Counted from the stretch's first letter, positions 24,251-39,310 are shown. The stretch: DNA of 64,000 bases from Harmothoe impar (GCA_947462335.1 OX381715.1:44237472-44301471), one strand, 5' to 3'. The notes: a model not told the origin generated them from the letters alone. Program-made: numbers and translations.

Positions 24251-25299
24251 CTTTTTGGCATGTTTGGCACCATACTCAGATGGTTCAGGCCATGGGCGAC
24301 CATTTGAACAAAATTCTGGGCTTGTACAGTCAATATTAAGAAAGTTACAGGCAAATCAAAGTTTTCACCTTCTTTACACCATGGTCCACTTACTTTTTGG
24401 CATGTTTGGCACCATATTCAGATGCTTCAGGCCATGGGCAACCATTTGAACTAAATTCTGGCCTTCCGCAGTCAATATATTAAGCAAGTTGCGGCCACTT
24501 TCCTGTTTATTTGTAGACTGGTTGTTTGGACCAATTTTGTCAATTCAAGTGTTTTCAATACTGTTTGTGACTATCTGGCGACACTTTTCAGTGAATTGCT
24601 TGTAAGCTCTAAACCCAATATTAAGAAAGTTACAGGCAAATCAAAGTTTTCACCATCTTTACACCATGATCCGCTTTCTTTTTGGCATGTTTGGCAGCAT
24701 GTTCAGATGTTTCAGGCCAAGGGCAACCATTTGAACTAAATTCTGGCCTCCTGCAGTCAATATCAAGCAATTTGCAGTCACTTATTTGTTTCTTGTACTC
24801 AGGTTGTTTGGACCAATTTTGTCAATTCAAGTGTTTTCAATGCCGTTTTTGACTATCTGGTGACACTTTTCAGTAGAATTGCTTGTAAGCTCTAAACCCA
24901 ATATTAAGAAAGTTACAGGCAAATCAAAGTTTTCACCTTCTTTACACCATGATCCGCTTACTTTTTGGCATGTTTGGCACCATATTCAGATGGTTCAGGC
25001 CATGGGCGACCATTTGAACAAAATTCTGGGCTTCTACAGTCAATATTAAGGAAGTTACAGGCAAATCAAAGTTTTCACCTTCTTTACACCATGATCCACT
25101 TACTTTTTGGCATGTTTGGCACCATATTCAGATTGTTCAGGCCATGGGCAACCATTTGAACAAAATTCTGGCCTTCCGCAGTCAATATTAAGCAAGTTGC
25201 AACCACTTTCTTGTTTATTTGTAGACTGGTTGTTTGGACCAATTTTGTCAATTCAAGTGTTTTCAATGCTGTTTTGGACTATCTGGTGACACTTTTCAG

Positions 25300-28200
25300 T
25301 AAAATTGCTTGTAAGCTCTAAACACTATATTAAGAAAGTTACAGGCAAATCAAAGTTTTCACCTTCTTTACACCATGATCCGCTTTCTTTTTGGCATGTT
25401 TGGCACCATACTCAGATGGTTCAGGCCATGGGCGACCATTTGAACAAAATTCTGGGCTTGTACAGTCAATATTAAGAAAGTTACAGGCAAATCAAAGTTT
25501 TCACCTTCTTTACACCATGATCCACTTACTTTTTGCCATGTTTGGCACCATATTCAGATGCTTCAGGCCATGGGCAACCATTTGAACTAAATTCTGGCCT
25601 CCTGCAGTCAATATCAAGCAATTTGCAGTCACTTATTTGTTTCTTGTACTCAGGTTGTTTGGACCAATTTTGTCAATTCAAGTGTTTTCAATAACGTTTT
25701 TGACTATCTGGTGACACTTTTCAGTAGAATTGCTTGTAAGCTCTAAACCCAATATTAAGAAAGTTACAGGCAAATCAAAGTTTTCACCATCTTTACACCA
25801 TGATCCACTTACTTTTTGGCATGTTGGGCACCATATTCATATGGTTCAGGCCATGGGCAACCATTTGAACAAAATTCTGGCCTTCCGCAGTCAATATTAA
25901 GCAAGTTGCGGCCACTTTCCTGTTTATTTGTAGACTGGTTGTTTGGACCAATTTTGTCAATTCAAGTGTTTTCAATGCTGTTTGTGACTATCTGGCGACA
26001 CTTTTCAGTGAATTGCTTGTAAGCTCTAAACCCATTATTAAGAAAGTTACAGGCAAATCAAAGTTTTCACCATCTTTACACCATGATCCGCTTTCTTTTT
26101 GGCATGTTTGGCAGCATATTCAGATGCTTCAGGCCAAGGGCAACCATTTGAACTAAATTCTGGCCTCCTGCAGTCAATATCAAGCAATTTGCAGTCACTT
26201 ATTTGTTTCTTGTACTCAGGTTGTTTGGACCAATTTTGTCAATTCAAGTGTTTTCAATGCCGTTTTGGACTATCTGTTGACACTTTTCAGTAGAATTGCT
26301 TGTAAGCTCTAAACCCAATATTAAGAAAGTAACAGGCAAATCAAAGTTTTCACCTTCTTTACACCATGATCCGCTTACTTTTTGGCATGTTTGGCAACAT
26401 ATTCAGATGGTTCAGGCCATGGGCGACCATTTGAACAAAATTCTGGGCTTGTACAGTCAATATTAAGGAAGTTACAGGCAAATCAAAGTTTTCACCTTCT
26501 TTACACCATGATCCGCTTACTTTTTGGCATGTTTGGCACCATATTCAGATGGTTCAGGCCATGGGCGACCATTTGAACAAAATTCTGGGCTTCTACAGTC
26601 AATATTAAGGAAGTTACAGGCAAATCAAAGTTTTCACCATCTTTACACCATGATCCACATACTTTTTGGCATGTTTGGCACCATATTCAGATTGTTCAGG
26701 CCATGGGCAATCGTTTGAACAAAATTCTGGCCTTCCGCAGTCAATATTAAGCAAGTTGCAGCCACTTTCTTGTTTCTTGTAGACGGGTTGTTTGGACCAA
26801 TTTTGTCAATTCAAGTGCTTTCAATGCCGTTTCTGACTATCTGGTGACACTTTTCAGTAGAATTGCTTGTAAGCTCTAAACCCAATATTAAGGAAGTTAC
26901 AGGCAAATCAAAGTTTTCACCTTCTTTACACCATGATCCACTTACTTTTTGGCATGTTGGGCACCATATTCATATGGTTCAGCCCATGGGCAACCATTTG
27001 AACAAAATTCTGGCCTTCCGCAGTCAATATTAAGCAAGTTGCAACCACTTTCTTGTTTATTTGTAGACTGGTTGTTTGGACCAATTTTGTCAATTCAAGT
27101 GTTTTCAATGCTGTTTTGGACTATCTGGTGACACTTTTCAGTAGAATGTTTGTAAGCTCTAAACACTATATTAAGAAAGTTACAGGCAAATCAAAGTTTT
27201 CACCTTCTTTACACCATGATCCGCTTTCTTTTTGGCATGTTTGGCACCATACTCAGATGGTTCAGGCCATGGGCGACCATTTGAACAAAATTCTGGGCTT
27301 GTACAGTCAATATTAAGAAAGTTACAGGCAAATCAAAGTTTTCCACCATCTTTACACCATGATCCGCTTTCTTTTTGGCATGTTTGGCAGCATATTCAGA
27401 TGTTTCAGGCCAAGGGCAACCATTTGAACTAAATTCTGGCCTCCTGCAGTCAATATCAAGCAATTTGCAGTCACTTATTTGTTTCTTGTACTCAGGTTGT
27501 TTGGACCAATTTTGTCAATTCAAGTGTTTTCAATGCCGTTTTTGACTATCTGGTGACACTTTTCAGTAGAATTGCTTGTAAGCTCTAAACCCAATATTAA
27601 GAAAGTTACAGGCAAATCAAAGTTTTCACCTTCTTTACACCATGATCCGCTTACTTTTTGGCATGTTTGGCACCATATTCAGATGGTTCAGGCCATGGGC
27701 GACCATTTGAACAAAATTCTGGGCTTCTACAGTCAATATTAAGGAAGTTACAGGCAAATCAAAGTTTTCACCTTCTTTACACCATGATCCACTTACTTTT
27801 TGGCATGTTTGGCACCATATTCAGATTGTTCAGGCCATGGGCAACCATTTGAACAAAATTCTGGCCTTCCGCAGTCAATATTAAGCAAGTTGCAACCACT
27901 TTCTTGTTTATTTGTAGACTGGTTGTTTGGACCAATTTTGTCAATTCAAGTGTTTTCAATGCTGTTTTGGACTATCTGGTGACACTTTTCAGTAAAATTG
28001 CTTGTAAGCTCTAAACACTATATTAAGAAAGTTACAGGCAAATCAAAGTTTTCACCTTCTTTACACCATGATCCGCTTTCTTTTTGGCATGTTTGGCACC
28101 ATACTCAGATGGTTCAGGCCATGGGCGACCATTTGAACAAAATTCTGGGCTTGTACAGTCAATATTAAGAAAGTTACAGGCAAATCAAAGTTTTCACCTT

Positions 28201-31200
28201 CTTTACACCATGATCCACTTACTTTTTGCCATGTTTGGCACCATATTCAGATGCTTCAGGCCATGGGCAACCATTTGAACAAAATTCTGGCCTTCCGCAG
28301 TCAATATTAAGCAAGTTGCAACCACTTTCTTGTTTATTTGTAGACTGGTTGTTTGGACCAATTTTGTCAATTCAAGTGTTTTCAATGCTGTTTTGGACTA
28401 TCTGGTGACACTTTTCAGTAAAATTGCTTGTAAGCTCTAAACACTATATTAAGAAAGTTACAGGCAAATCAAAGTTTTCACCTTCTTTACACCATGATCC
28501 GCTTTCTTTTTGGCATGTTTGGCACCATACTCAGATGGTTCAGGCCATGGGCGACCATTTGAACAAAATTCTGGGCTTGTACAGTCAATATTAAGAAAGT
28601 TACAGGCAAATCAAAGTTTTCACCTTCTTTACACCATGATCCACTTACTTTTTGCCATGTTTGGCACCATATTCAGATGGTTCAGGCCATGGGCAACCAT
28701 TTGAACTAAATTCTGGCCTCCTGCAGTCAATATCAAGCAATTTGCAGTCACTTATTTGTTTCTTGTACTCAGGTTGTTTGGACCAATTTTGTCAATTCAA
28801 GTGTTTTCAATAACGTTTTTGACTATCTGGTGACACTTTTCAGTAGAATTGCTTGTAAGCTCTAAACCCAATATTAAGAAAGTTACAGGCAAATCAAAGT
28901 TTTCACCATCTTTACACCATGATCCACTTACTTTTTGGCATGTTGGGCACCATATTCATATGGTTCAGGCCATGGGCAACCATTGGAACAAAATTCTGGC
29001 CTTCCGCAGTCAATATTAAGCAAGTTGCGGCCACTTTCCTGTTTATTTGTAGACTGGTTGTTTGGACCAATTTTGTCAATTCAAGTGTTTTCAATGCTGT
29101 TTGTGACTATCTGGCGACACTTTTCAGTGAATTGCTTGTAAGCTCTAAACCCAATATTAAGAAAGTTACAGGCAAATCAAAGTTTTCACCATCTTTACAC
29201 CATGATCCGCTTTCTTTTTGGCATGTTTGGCAGCATATTCAGATGCTTCAGGCCAAGGGCAACCATTTGAACTAAATTCTGGCCTCCTGCAGTCAATATC
29301 AAGCAATTTGCAGTCACTTATTTGTTTCTTGTACTCAGGTTGTTTGGACCAATTTTGTCAATTCAAGTGTTTTCAATGCCGTTTTGGACTATCTGTTGAC
29401 ACTTTTCAGTAGAATTGCTTGTAAGCTCTAAACCCAATATTAAGAAAGTAACAGGCAAATCAAAGTTTTCACCTTCTTTACACCATGATCCGCTTACTTT
29501 TTGGCATGTTTGGCAACATATTCAGATGGTTCAGGCCATGGGCGACCATTTGAACAAAATTCTGGGCTTGTACAGTCAATATTAAGGAAGTTACAGGCAA
29601 ATCAAAGTTTTCACCTTCTTTACACCATGATCCGCTTACTTTTTGGCATGTTTGGCACCATATTCAGATGGTTCAGGCCATGGGCGACCATTTGAACAAA
29701 ATTCTGGGCTTCTACAGTCAATATTAAGGAAGTTACAGGCAAATCAAAGTTTTCACCATCTTTACACCATGATCCACATACTTTTTGGCATGTTTGGCAC
29801 CATATTCAGATTGTTCAGGCCATGGGCAATCGTTTGAACAAAATTCTGGCCTTCCGCAGTCAATATTAAGCAAGTTGCAGCCACTTTCTTGTTTCTTGTA
29901 GACGGGTTGTTTGGACCAATTTTGTCAATTCAAGTGCTTTCAATGCCGTTTCTGACTATCTGGTGACACTTTTCAGTAGAATTGCTTGTAAGCTCTAAAC
30001 CCAATATTAAGGAAGTTACAGGCAAATCAAAGTTTTCACCTTCTTTACACCATGATCCACTTACTTTTTGGCATGTTGGGCACCATATTCATATGGTTCA
30101 GCCCATGGGCAACCATTTGAACAAAATTCTGGCCTCCTGCAGTCAATATCAAGCAATTTGCAGTCACTTATTTGTTTCTTGTACTCAGGTTGTTTGGACC
30201 AATTTTGTCAATTCAAGTGTTTTCAATGCCGTTTTTGACTATCTGGTGACGCTTTTCAGTAGAATTGCTTGTAATCTCTAAACCCAATATTAAGAAAGTT
30301 ACAGGCAAATCAAAGTTTTCACCTTCTTTACACCATGATCCGCTTACTTTTTGGCATGTTTGGCAGCATATTCAGATGCTTCAGGCCATGGGCGACCATT
30401 TGAACAAAATTCTGGGCTTGTACAGTCAATATTAAGGAAGTTACAGGCAAATCAAAGTTTTCACCTTCTTTACACCATGATCCACTTACTTTTTGGCATG
30501 TTTGGCACCATATTCAGATGCTTCAGGCCATGGGCAACCATTTGAACTAAATTTTGGCCTCCTGCAGTCAATATCAAGCAATTTGCAGTCACTTATTTGT
30601 TTCTTGTACTCAGGTTGTTTGGACCAATTTTGTCAATTCAAGTGTTTTCAATGCTGTTTTGGACTCTCTGGCGACACTTTTCAGTAAAATTGCTTGTAAG
30701 CTCTAAACACTATATTAAGAAAGTTACAGGCAAATCAAAGTTTTCACCTTCTTTACACCATGATCCGCTTTCTTTTTGGCATGTTTGGCACCATACTCAG
30801 ATGGTTTAGGCCATGGGCGACCATTTGAACAAAATTCTGGGCTTGTACAGTCAATATTAAGAAAGTTACAGGCAAATCAAAGTTTTCACCTTCTTTACAC
30901 CATGATCCACTTACTTTTTGCCATGTTTGGCACCATATTCAGATGCTTCAGGCCATGGGCAACCATTTGAACTAAATTCTGGCCTCCTGCAGTCAATATC
31001 AAGCAATTTGCAGTCACTTATTTGTTTCTTGTACTCAGGTTGTTTGGACCAATTTTGTCAATTCAAGTGTTTTCAATAACGTTTTTGACTATCTGGTGAC
31101 ACTTTTCAGTAGAATTGCTTGTAAGCTCTAAACCCAATATTAAGAAAGTTACAGGCAAATCAAAGTTTTCACCATCTTTACACCATGATCCACTTACTTT

Positions 31201-34200
31201 TTGGCATGTTGGGCACCATATTCATATGGTTCAGGCCATGGGCAACCATTTGAACAAAATTCTGGCCTTCCGCAGTCAATATTAAGCAAGTTGCGGCCAC
31301 TTTCCTGTTTATTTGTAGACTGGTTGTTTGGACCAATTTTGTCAATTCAAGTGTTTTCAATGCTGTTTGTGACTATCTGGCGACACTTTTCAGTGAATTG
31401 CTTGTAAGCTCTAAACCCAATATTAAGAAAGTTACAGGCAAATCAAAGTTTTCACCATCTTTACACCATGATCCGCTTTCTTTTTGGCATGTTTGGCAGC
31501 ATATTCAGATGCTTCAGGCCAAGGGCAACCATTTGAACTAAATTCTGGCCTCCTGCAGTCAATATCAAGCAATTTGCAGTCACTTATTTGTTTCTTGTAC
31601 TCAGGTTGTTTGGACCAATTTTGTCAATTCAAGTGTTTTCAATGCCGTTTTGGACTATCTGTTGACACTTTTCAGTAGAATTGCTTGTAAGCTCTAAACC
31701 CAATATTAAGAAAGTAACAGGCAAATCAAAGTTTTCACCTTCTTTACACCATGATCCGCTTACTTTTTGGCATGTTTGGCAACATATTCAGATGGTTCAG
31801 GCCATGGGCGACCATTTGAACAAAATTCTGGGCTTGTACAGTCAATATTAAGGAAGTTACAGGCAAATCAAAGTTTTCACCTTCTTTACACCATGATCCG
31901 CTTACTTTTTGGCATGTTTGGCACCATATTCAGATGGTTCAGGCCATGGGCGACCATTTGAACAAAATTCTGGGCTTCTACAGTCAATATTAAGGAAGTT
32001 ACAGGCAAATCAAAGTTTTCACCATCTTTACACCATGATCCACATACTTTTTGGCATGTTTGGCACCATATTCAGATTGTTCAGGCCATGGGCAATCGTT
32101 TGAACAAAATTCTGGCCTTCCGCAGTCAATATTAAGCAAGTTGCAGCCACTTTCTTGTTTCTTGTAGACGGGTTGTTTGGACCAATTTTGTCAATTCAAG
32201 TGCTTTCAATGCCGTTTCTGACTATCTGGTGACACTTTTCAGTAGAATTGCTTGTAAGCTCTAAACCCAATATTAAGGAAGTTACAGGCAAATCAAAGTT
32301 TTCACCTTCTTTACACCATGATCCACTTACTTTTTGGCATGTTGGGCACCATATTCATATGGTTCAGCCCATGGGCAACCATTTGAACAAAATTCTGGCC
32401 TTCCGCAGTCAATATTAAGCAAGTTGCAACCACTTTCTTGTTTATTTGTAGACTGGTTGTTTGGACCAATTTTGTCAATTCAAGTGTTTTCAATGCTGTT
32501 TTGGACTATCTGGTGACACTTTTCAGTAGAATGTTTGTAAGCTCTAAACACTATATTAAGAAAGTTACAGGCAAATCAAAGTTTTCACCTTCTTTACACC
32601 ATGATCCGCTTTCTTTTTGGCATGTTTGGCACCATACTCAGATGGTTCAGGCCATGGGCGACCATTTGAACAAAATTCTGGGCTTGTACAGTCAATATTA
32701 AGAAAGTTACAGGCAAATCAAAGTTTTCACCATCTTTACACCATGATCCGCTTTCTTTTTGGCATGTTTGGCAGCATATTCAGATGTTTCAGGCCAAGGG
32801 CAACCATTTGAACTAAATTCTGGCCTCCTGCAGTCAATATCAAGCAATTTGCAGTCACTTATTTGTTTCTTGTACTCAGGTTGTTTGGACCAATTTTGTC
32901 AATTCAAGTGTTTTCAATGCCGTTTTTGACTATCTGGTGACACTTTTCAGTAGAATTGCTTGTAAGCTCTAAACCCAATATTAAGAAAGTTACAGGCAAA
33001 TCAAAGTTTTCACCTTCTTTACACCATGATCCGCTTACTTTTTGGCATGTTTGGCACCATATTCAGATGGTTCAGGCCATGGGCGACCATTTGAACAAAA
33101 TTCTGGGCTTCTACAGTCAATATTAAGGAAGTTACAGGCAAATCAAAGTTTTCACCTTCTTTACACCATGATCCACTTACTTTTTGGCATGTTTGGCACC
33201 ATATTCAGATTGTTCAGGCCATGGGCAACCATTTGAACAAAATTCTGGCCTTCCGCAGTCAATATTAAGCAAGTTGCAACCACTTTCTTGTTTATTTGTA
33301 GACTGGTTGTTTGGACCAATTTTGTCAATTCAAGTGTTTTCAATGCTGTTTTGGACTATCTGGTGACACTTTTCAGTAAAATTGCTTGTAAGCTCTAAAC
33401 ACTATATTAAGAAAGTTACAGGCAAATCAAAGTTTTCACCTTCTTTACACCATGATCCGCTTTCTTTTTGGCATGTTTGGCACCATACTCAGATGGTTCA
33501 GGCCATGGGCGACCATTTGAACAAAATTCTGGGCTTCTACAGTCAATATTAAGGAAGTTACAGGCAAATCAAAGTTTTCACCTTCTTTACACCATGATCC
33601 ACTTACTTTTTGGCATGTTTGGCACCATATTCAGATTGTTCAGGCCATGGGCAACCATTTGAACAAAATTCTGGCCTTCCGCAGTCAATATTAAGCAAGT
33701 TGCAACCACTTTCTTGTTTATTTGTAGACTGGTTGTTTGGACCAATTTTGTCAATTCAAGTGTTTTCAATGCTGTTTTGGACTATCTGGTGACACTTTTC
33801 AGTAAAATTGCTTGTAAGCTCTAAACACTATATTAAGAAAGTTACAGGCAAATCAAAGTTTTCACCTTCTTTACACCATGATCCGCTTTCTTTTTGGCAT
33901 GTTTGGCACCATACTCAGATGGTTCAGGCCATGGGCGACCATTTGAACAAAATTCTGGGCTTGTACAGTCAATATTAAGAAAGTTACAGGCAAATCAAAG
34001 TTTTCACCTTCTTTACACCATGATCCACTTACTTTTTGCCATGTTTGGCACCATATTCAGATGGTTCAGGCCATGGGCAACCATTTGAACTAAATTCTGG
34101 CCTCCTGCAGTCAATATCAAGCAATTTGCAGTCACTTATTTGTTTCTTGTACTCAGGTTGTTTGGACCAATTTTGTCAATTCAAGTGTTTTCAATAACGT

Positions 34201-37200
34201 TTTTGACTATCTGGTGACACTTTTCAGTAGAATTGCTTGTAAGCTCTAAACCCAATATTAAGAAAGTTACAGGCAAATCAAAGTTTTCACCATCTTTACA
34301 CCATGATCCACTTACTTTTTGGCATGTTGGGCACCATATTCATATGGTTCAGGCCATGGGCAACCATTTGAACAAAATTCTGGCCTTCCGCAGTCAATAT
34401 TAAGCAAGTTGCGGCCACTTTCCTGTTTATTTGTAGACTGGTTGTTTGGACCAATTTTGTCAATTCAAGTGTTTTCAATGCTGTTTGTGACTATCTGGCG
34501 ACACTTTTCAGTGAATTGCTTGTAAGCTCTAAACCCAATATTAAGAAAGTTACAGGCAAATCAAAGTTTTCACCATCTTTACACCATGATCCGCTTTCTT
34601 TTTGGCATGTTTGGCAGCATATTCAGATGCTTCAGGCCAAGGGCAACCATTTGAACTAAATTCTGGCCTCCTGCAGTCAATATCAAGCAATTTGCAGTCA
34701 CTTATTTGTTTCTTGTACTCAGGTTGTTTGGACCAATTTTGTCAATTCAAGTGTTTTCAATGCCGTTTTGGACTATCTGTTGACACTTTTCAGTAGAATT
34801 GCTTGTAAGCTCTAAACCCAATATTAAGAAAGTAACAGGCAAATCAAAGTTTTCACCTTCTTTACACCATGATCCGCTTACTTTTTGGCATGTTTGGCAA
34901 CATATTCAGATGGTTCAGGCCATGGGCGACCATTTGAACAAAATTCTGGGCTTGTACAGTCAATATTAAGGAAGTTACAGGCAAATCAAAGTTTTCACCT
35001 TCTTTACACCATGATCCGCTTACTTTTTGGCATGTTTGGCACCATATTCAGATGGTTCAGGCCATGGGCGACCATTTGAACAAAATTCTGGGCTTCTACA
35101 GTCAATATTAAGGAAGTTACAGGCAAATCAAAGTTTTCACCATCTTTACACCATGATCCACATACTTTTTGGCATGTTTGGCACCATATTCAGATTGTTC
35201 AGGCCATGGGCAATCGTTTGAACAAAATTCTGGCCTTCCGCAGTCAATATTAAGCAAGTTGCAGCCACTTTCTTGTTTCTTGTAGACGGGTTGTTTGGAC
35301 CAATTTTGTCAATTCAAGTGCTTTCAATGCCGTTTCTGACTATCTGGTGACACTTTTCAGTAGAATTGCTTGTAAGCTCTAAACCCAATATTAAGGAAGT
35401 TACAGGCAAATCAAAGTTTTCACCTTCTTTACACCATGATCCACTTACTTTTTGGCATGTTGGGCACCATATTCATATGGTTCAGCCCATGGGCAACCAT
35501 TTGAACAAAATTCTGGCCTCCTGCAGTCAATATCAAGCAATTTGCAGTCACTTATTTGTTTCTTGTACTCAGGTTGTTTGGACCAATTTTGTCAATTCAA
35601 GTGTTTTCAATGCCGTTTTTGACTATCTGGTGACGCTTTTCAGTAGAATTGCTTGTAATCTCTAAACCCAATATTAAGAAAGTTACAGGCAAATCAAAGT
35701 TTTCACCTTCTTTACACCATGATCCGCTTACTTTTTGGCATGTTTGGCAGCATATTCAGATGCTTCAGGCCATGGGCGACCATTTGAACAAAATTCTGGG
35801 CTTGTACAGTCAATATTAAGGAAGTTACAGGCAAATCAAAGTTTTCACCTTCTTTACACCATGATCCACTTACTTTTTGGCATGTTTGGCACCATATTCA
35901 GATGCTTCAGGCCATGGGCAACCATTTGAACTAAATTTTGGCCTCCTGCAGTCAATATCAAGCAATTTGCAGTCACTTATTTGTTTCTTGTACTCAGGTT
36001 GTTTGGACCAATTTTGTCAATTCAAGTGTTTTCAATGCTGTTTTGGACTCTCTGGCGACACTTTTCAGTAAAATTGCTTGTAAGCTCTAAACACTATATT
36101 AAGAAAGTTACAGGCAAATCAAAGTTTTCACCTTCTTTACACCATGATCCGCTTTCTTTTTGGCATGTTTGGCACCATACTCAGATGGTTTAGGCCATGG
36201 GCGACCATTTGAACAAAATTCTGGGCTTGTACAGTCAATATTAAGAAAGTTACAGGCAAATCAAAGTTTTCACCTTCTTTACACCATGATCCACTTACTT
36301 TTTGCCATGTTTGGCACCATATTCAGATGCTTCAGGCCATGGGCAACCATTTGAACTAAATTCTGGCCTCCTGCAGTCAATATCAAGCAATTTGCAGTCA
36401 CTTATTTGTTTCTTGTACTCAGGTTGTTTGGACCAATTTTGTCAATTCAAGTGTTTTCAATAACGTTTTTGACTATCTGGTGACACTTTTCAGTAGAATT
36501 GCTTGTAAGCTCTAAACCCAATATTAAGAAAGTTACAGGCAAATCAAAGTTTTCACCATCTTTACACCATGATCCACTTACTTTTTGGCATGTTGGGCAC
36601 CATATTCATATGGTTCAGGCCATGGGCAACCATTTGAACAAAATTCTGGCCTTCCGCAGTCAATATTAAGCAAGTTGCGGCCACTTTCCTGTTTATTTGT
36701 AGACTGGTTGTTTGGACCAATTTTGTCAATTCAAGTGTTTTCAATGCTGTTTGTGACTATCTGGCGACACTTTTCAGTGAATTGCTTGTAAGCTCTAAAC
36801 CCAATATTAAGAAAGTTACAGGCAAATCAAAGTTTTCACCATCTTTACACCATGATCCGCTTTCTTTTTGGCATGTTTGGCAGCATATTCAGATGCTTCA
36901 GGCCAAGGGCAACCATTTGAACTAAATTCTGGCCTCCTGCAGTCAATATCAAGCAATTTGCAGTCACTTATTTGTTTCTTGTACTCAGGTTGTTTGGACC
37001 AATTTTGTCAATTCAAGTGTTTTCAATGCCGTTTTGGACTATCTGTTGACACTTTTCAGTAGAATTGCTTGTAAGCTCTAAACCCAATATTAAGAAAGTA
37101 ACAGGCAAATCAAAGTTTTCACCTTCTTTACACCATGATCCGCTTACTTTTTGGCATGTTTGGCAACATATTCAGATGGTTCAGGCCATGGGCGACCATT

Positions 37201-37690
37201 TGAACAAAATTCTGGGCTTGTACAGTCAATATTAAGGAAGTTACAGGCAAATCAAAGTTTTCACCTTCTTTACACCATGATCCGCTTACTTTTTGGCATG
37301 TTTGGCACCATATTCAGATGGTTCAGGCCATGGGCGACCATTTGAACAAAATTCTGGGCTTCTACAGTCAATATTAAGGAAGTTACAGGCAAATCAAAGT
37401 TTTCACCATCTTTACACCATGATCCACATACTTTTTGGCATGTTTGGCACCATATTCAGATTGTTCAGGCCATGGGCAATCGTTTGAACAAAATTCTGGC
37501 CTTCCGCAGTCAATATTAAGCAAGTTGCAGCCACTTTCTTGTTTCTTGTAGACGGGTTGTTTGGACCAATTTTGTCAATTCAAGTGCTTTCAATGCCGTT
37601 TCTGACTATCTGGTGACACTTTTCAGTAGAATTGCTTGTAAGCTCTAAACCCAATATTAAGGAAGTTACAGGCAAATCAAAGTTTTCACC
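25300..37690 (+). repeat. Higher-order super-repeat, 5,384-bp period (about 2.3 copies)
   Basis: Distinct variant monomers recur at fixed offset: 26,099, 31,484 and 36,868; 25,793, 31,178 and 36,562; 30,493 and 35,877; 29,982 and 35,366; 27,777 and 33,161. Each step is 5,384-5,385 bp, about 38 monomer lengths. Within a period a 3,118-bp offset also gives near identity (26,099 to 29,218). At 37,690 the register jumps, with the landmark at 36,868 reappearing at 37,718 (850 bp), followed by ~1.5 kb of repeated order. Confidence 0.85.
26018..26300 (+). repeat. Representative B-type (~283-bp) long monomer
   Basis: Starts like an A monomer, then carries TCACTTATTTGTTTCTTGTA, GGTTGTTTGGACCAATTTTG and GACTATCTGTTGACACTTTT before returning to AAGAAAGTAACAGGC. 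The extra ~141 bp is almost exactly one monomer length and has weak similarity to the A monomer (GTTTGGACCAATTTT beside GTTTGGCACCATATT). It may therefore be a strongly diverged monomer rather than an insertion. Confidence 0.6.
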
Positions 37691-39310
37691 TTCTTTACAC
37701 CATGATCCGCTTTCTTTTTGGCATGTTTGGCAGCATATTCAGATGCTTCAGGCCAAGGGCAACCATTTGAACTAAATTCTGGCCTCCTGCAGTCAATATC
37801 AAGCAATTTGCAGTCACTTATTTGTTTCTTGTACTCAGGTTGTTTGGACCAATTTTGTCAATTCAAGTGTTTTCAATGCCGTTTTGGACTATCTGTTGAC
37901 ACTTTTCAGTAGAATTGCTTGTAAGCTCTAAACCCAATATTAAGAAAGTAACAGGCAAATCAAAGTTTTCACCTTCTTTACACCATGATCCGCTTACTTT
38001 TTGGCATGTTTGGCAACATATTCAGATGGTTCAGGCCATGGGCGACCATTTGAACAAAATTCTGGGCTTGTACAGTCAATATTAAGGAAGTTACAGGCAA
38101 ATCAAAGTTTTCACCTTCTTTACACCATGATCCGCTTACTTTTTGGCATGTTTGGCACCATATTCAGATGGTTCAGGCCATGGGCGACCATTTGAACAAA
38201 ATTCTGGGCTTCTACAGTCAATATTAAGGAAGTTACAGGCAAATCAAAGTTTTCACCATCTTTACACCATGATCCACATACTTTTTGGCATGTTTGGCAC
38301 CATATTCAGATTGTTCAGGCCATGGGCAATCGTTTGAACAAAATTCTGGCCTTCCGCAGTCAATATTAAGCAAGTTGCAGCCACTTTCTTGTTTCTTGTA
38401 GACGGGTTGTTTGGACCAATTTTGTCAATTCAAGTGCTTTCAATGCCGTTTCTGACTATCTGGTGACACTTTTCAGTAGAATTGCTTGTAAGCTCTAAAC
38501 CCAATATTAAGGAAGTTACAGGCAAATCAAAGTTTTCACCTTCTTTACACCATGATCCACTTACTTTTTGGCATGTTGGGCACCATATTCATATGGTTCA
38601 GCCCATGGGCAACCATTTGAACAAAATTCTGGCCTCCTGCAGTCAATATCAAGCAATTTGCAGTCACTTATTTGTTTCTTGTACTCAGGTTGTTTGGACC
38701 AATTTTGTCAATTCAAGTGTTTTCAATGCCGTTTTTGACTATCTGGTGACGCTTTTCAGTAGAATTGCTTGTAATCTCTAAACCCAATATTAAGAAAGTT
38801 ACAGGCAAATCAAAGTTTTCACCTTCTTTACACCATGATCCGCTTACTTTTTGGCATGTTTGGCAGCATATTCAGATGCTTCAGGCCATGGGCGACCATT
38901 TGAACAAAATTCTGGGCTTGTACAGTCAATATTAAGGAAGTTACAGGCAAATCAAAGTTTTCACCTTCTTTACACCATGATCCACTTACTTTTTGGCATG
39001 TTTGGCAGCATATTCAGATGCTTCAGGCCATGGGCGACCATTTGAACAAAATTCTGGGCTTGTACAGTCAATATTAAGGAAGTTACAGGCAAATCAAAGT
39101 TTTCACCTTCTTTACACCATGATCCACTTACTTTTTGGCATGTTTGGCACCATATTCAGATGCTTCAGGCCATGGGCAACCATTTGAACTAAATTTTGGC
39201 CTCCTGCAGTCAATATCAAGCAATTTGCAGTCACTTATTTGTTTCTTGTACTCAGGTTGTTTGGACCAATTTTGTCAATTCAAGTGTTTTCAATGCCGTT
39301 TTTGACTATC

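Larger units (their letters stand above)
19248..39310 (+). repeat. 142-bp satellite array, forward block 1
   Basis: About 141 monomer lengths. The basic A monomer (142 bp) runs through GGCATGTTTGGCACCATATT, a GGCCATGGGC core, and AAGTTACAGGCAAATCAAAG. The B form inserts ~141 bp after the CAGTCAATATCAAGCAA position. A and B commonly alternate as a 425-426-bp dimer (for example 27,658, 28,084, 28,510). Sixty to 118-codon ORFs recur with each copy and arise because the monomer is short and AT-rich in stops; they are not genes. Confidence 0.95.
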
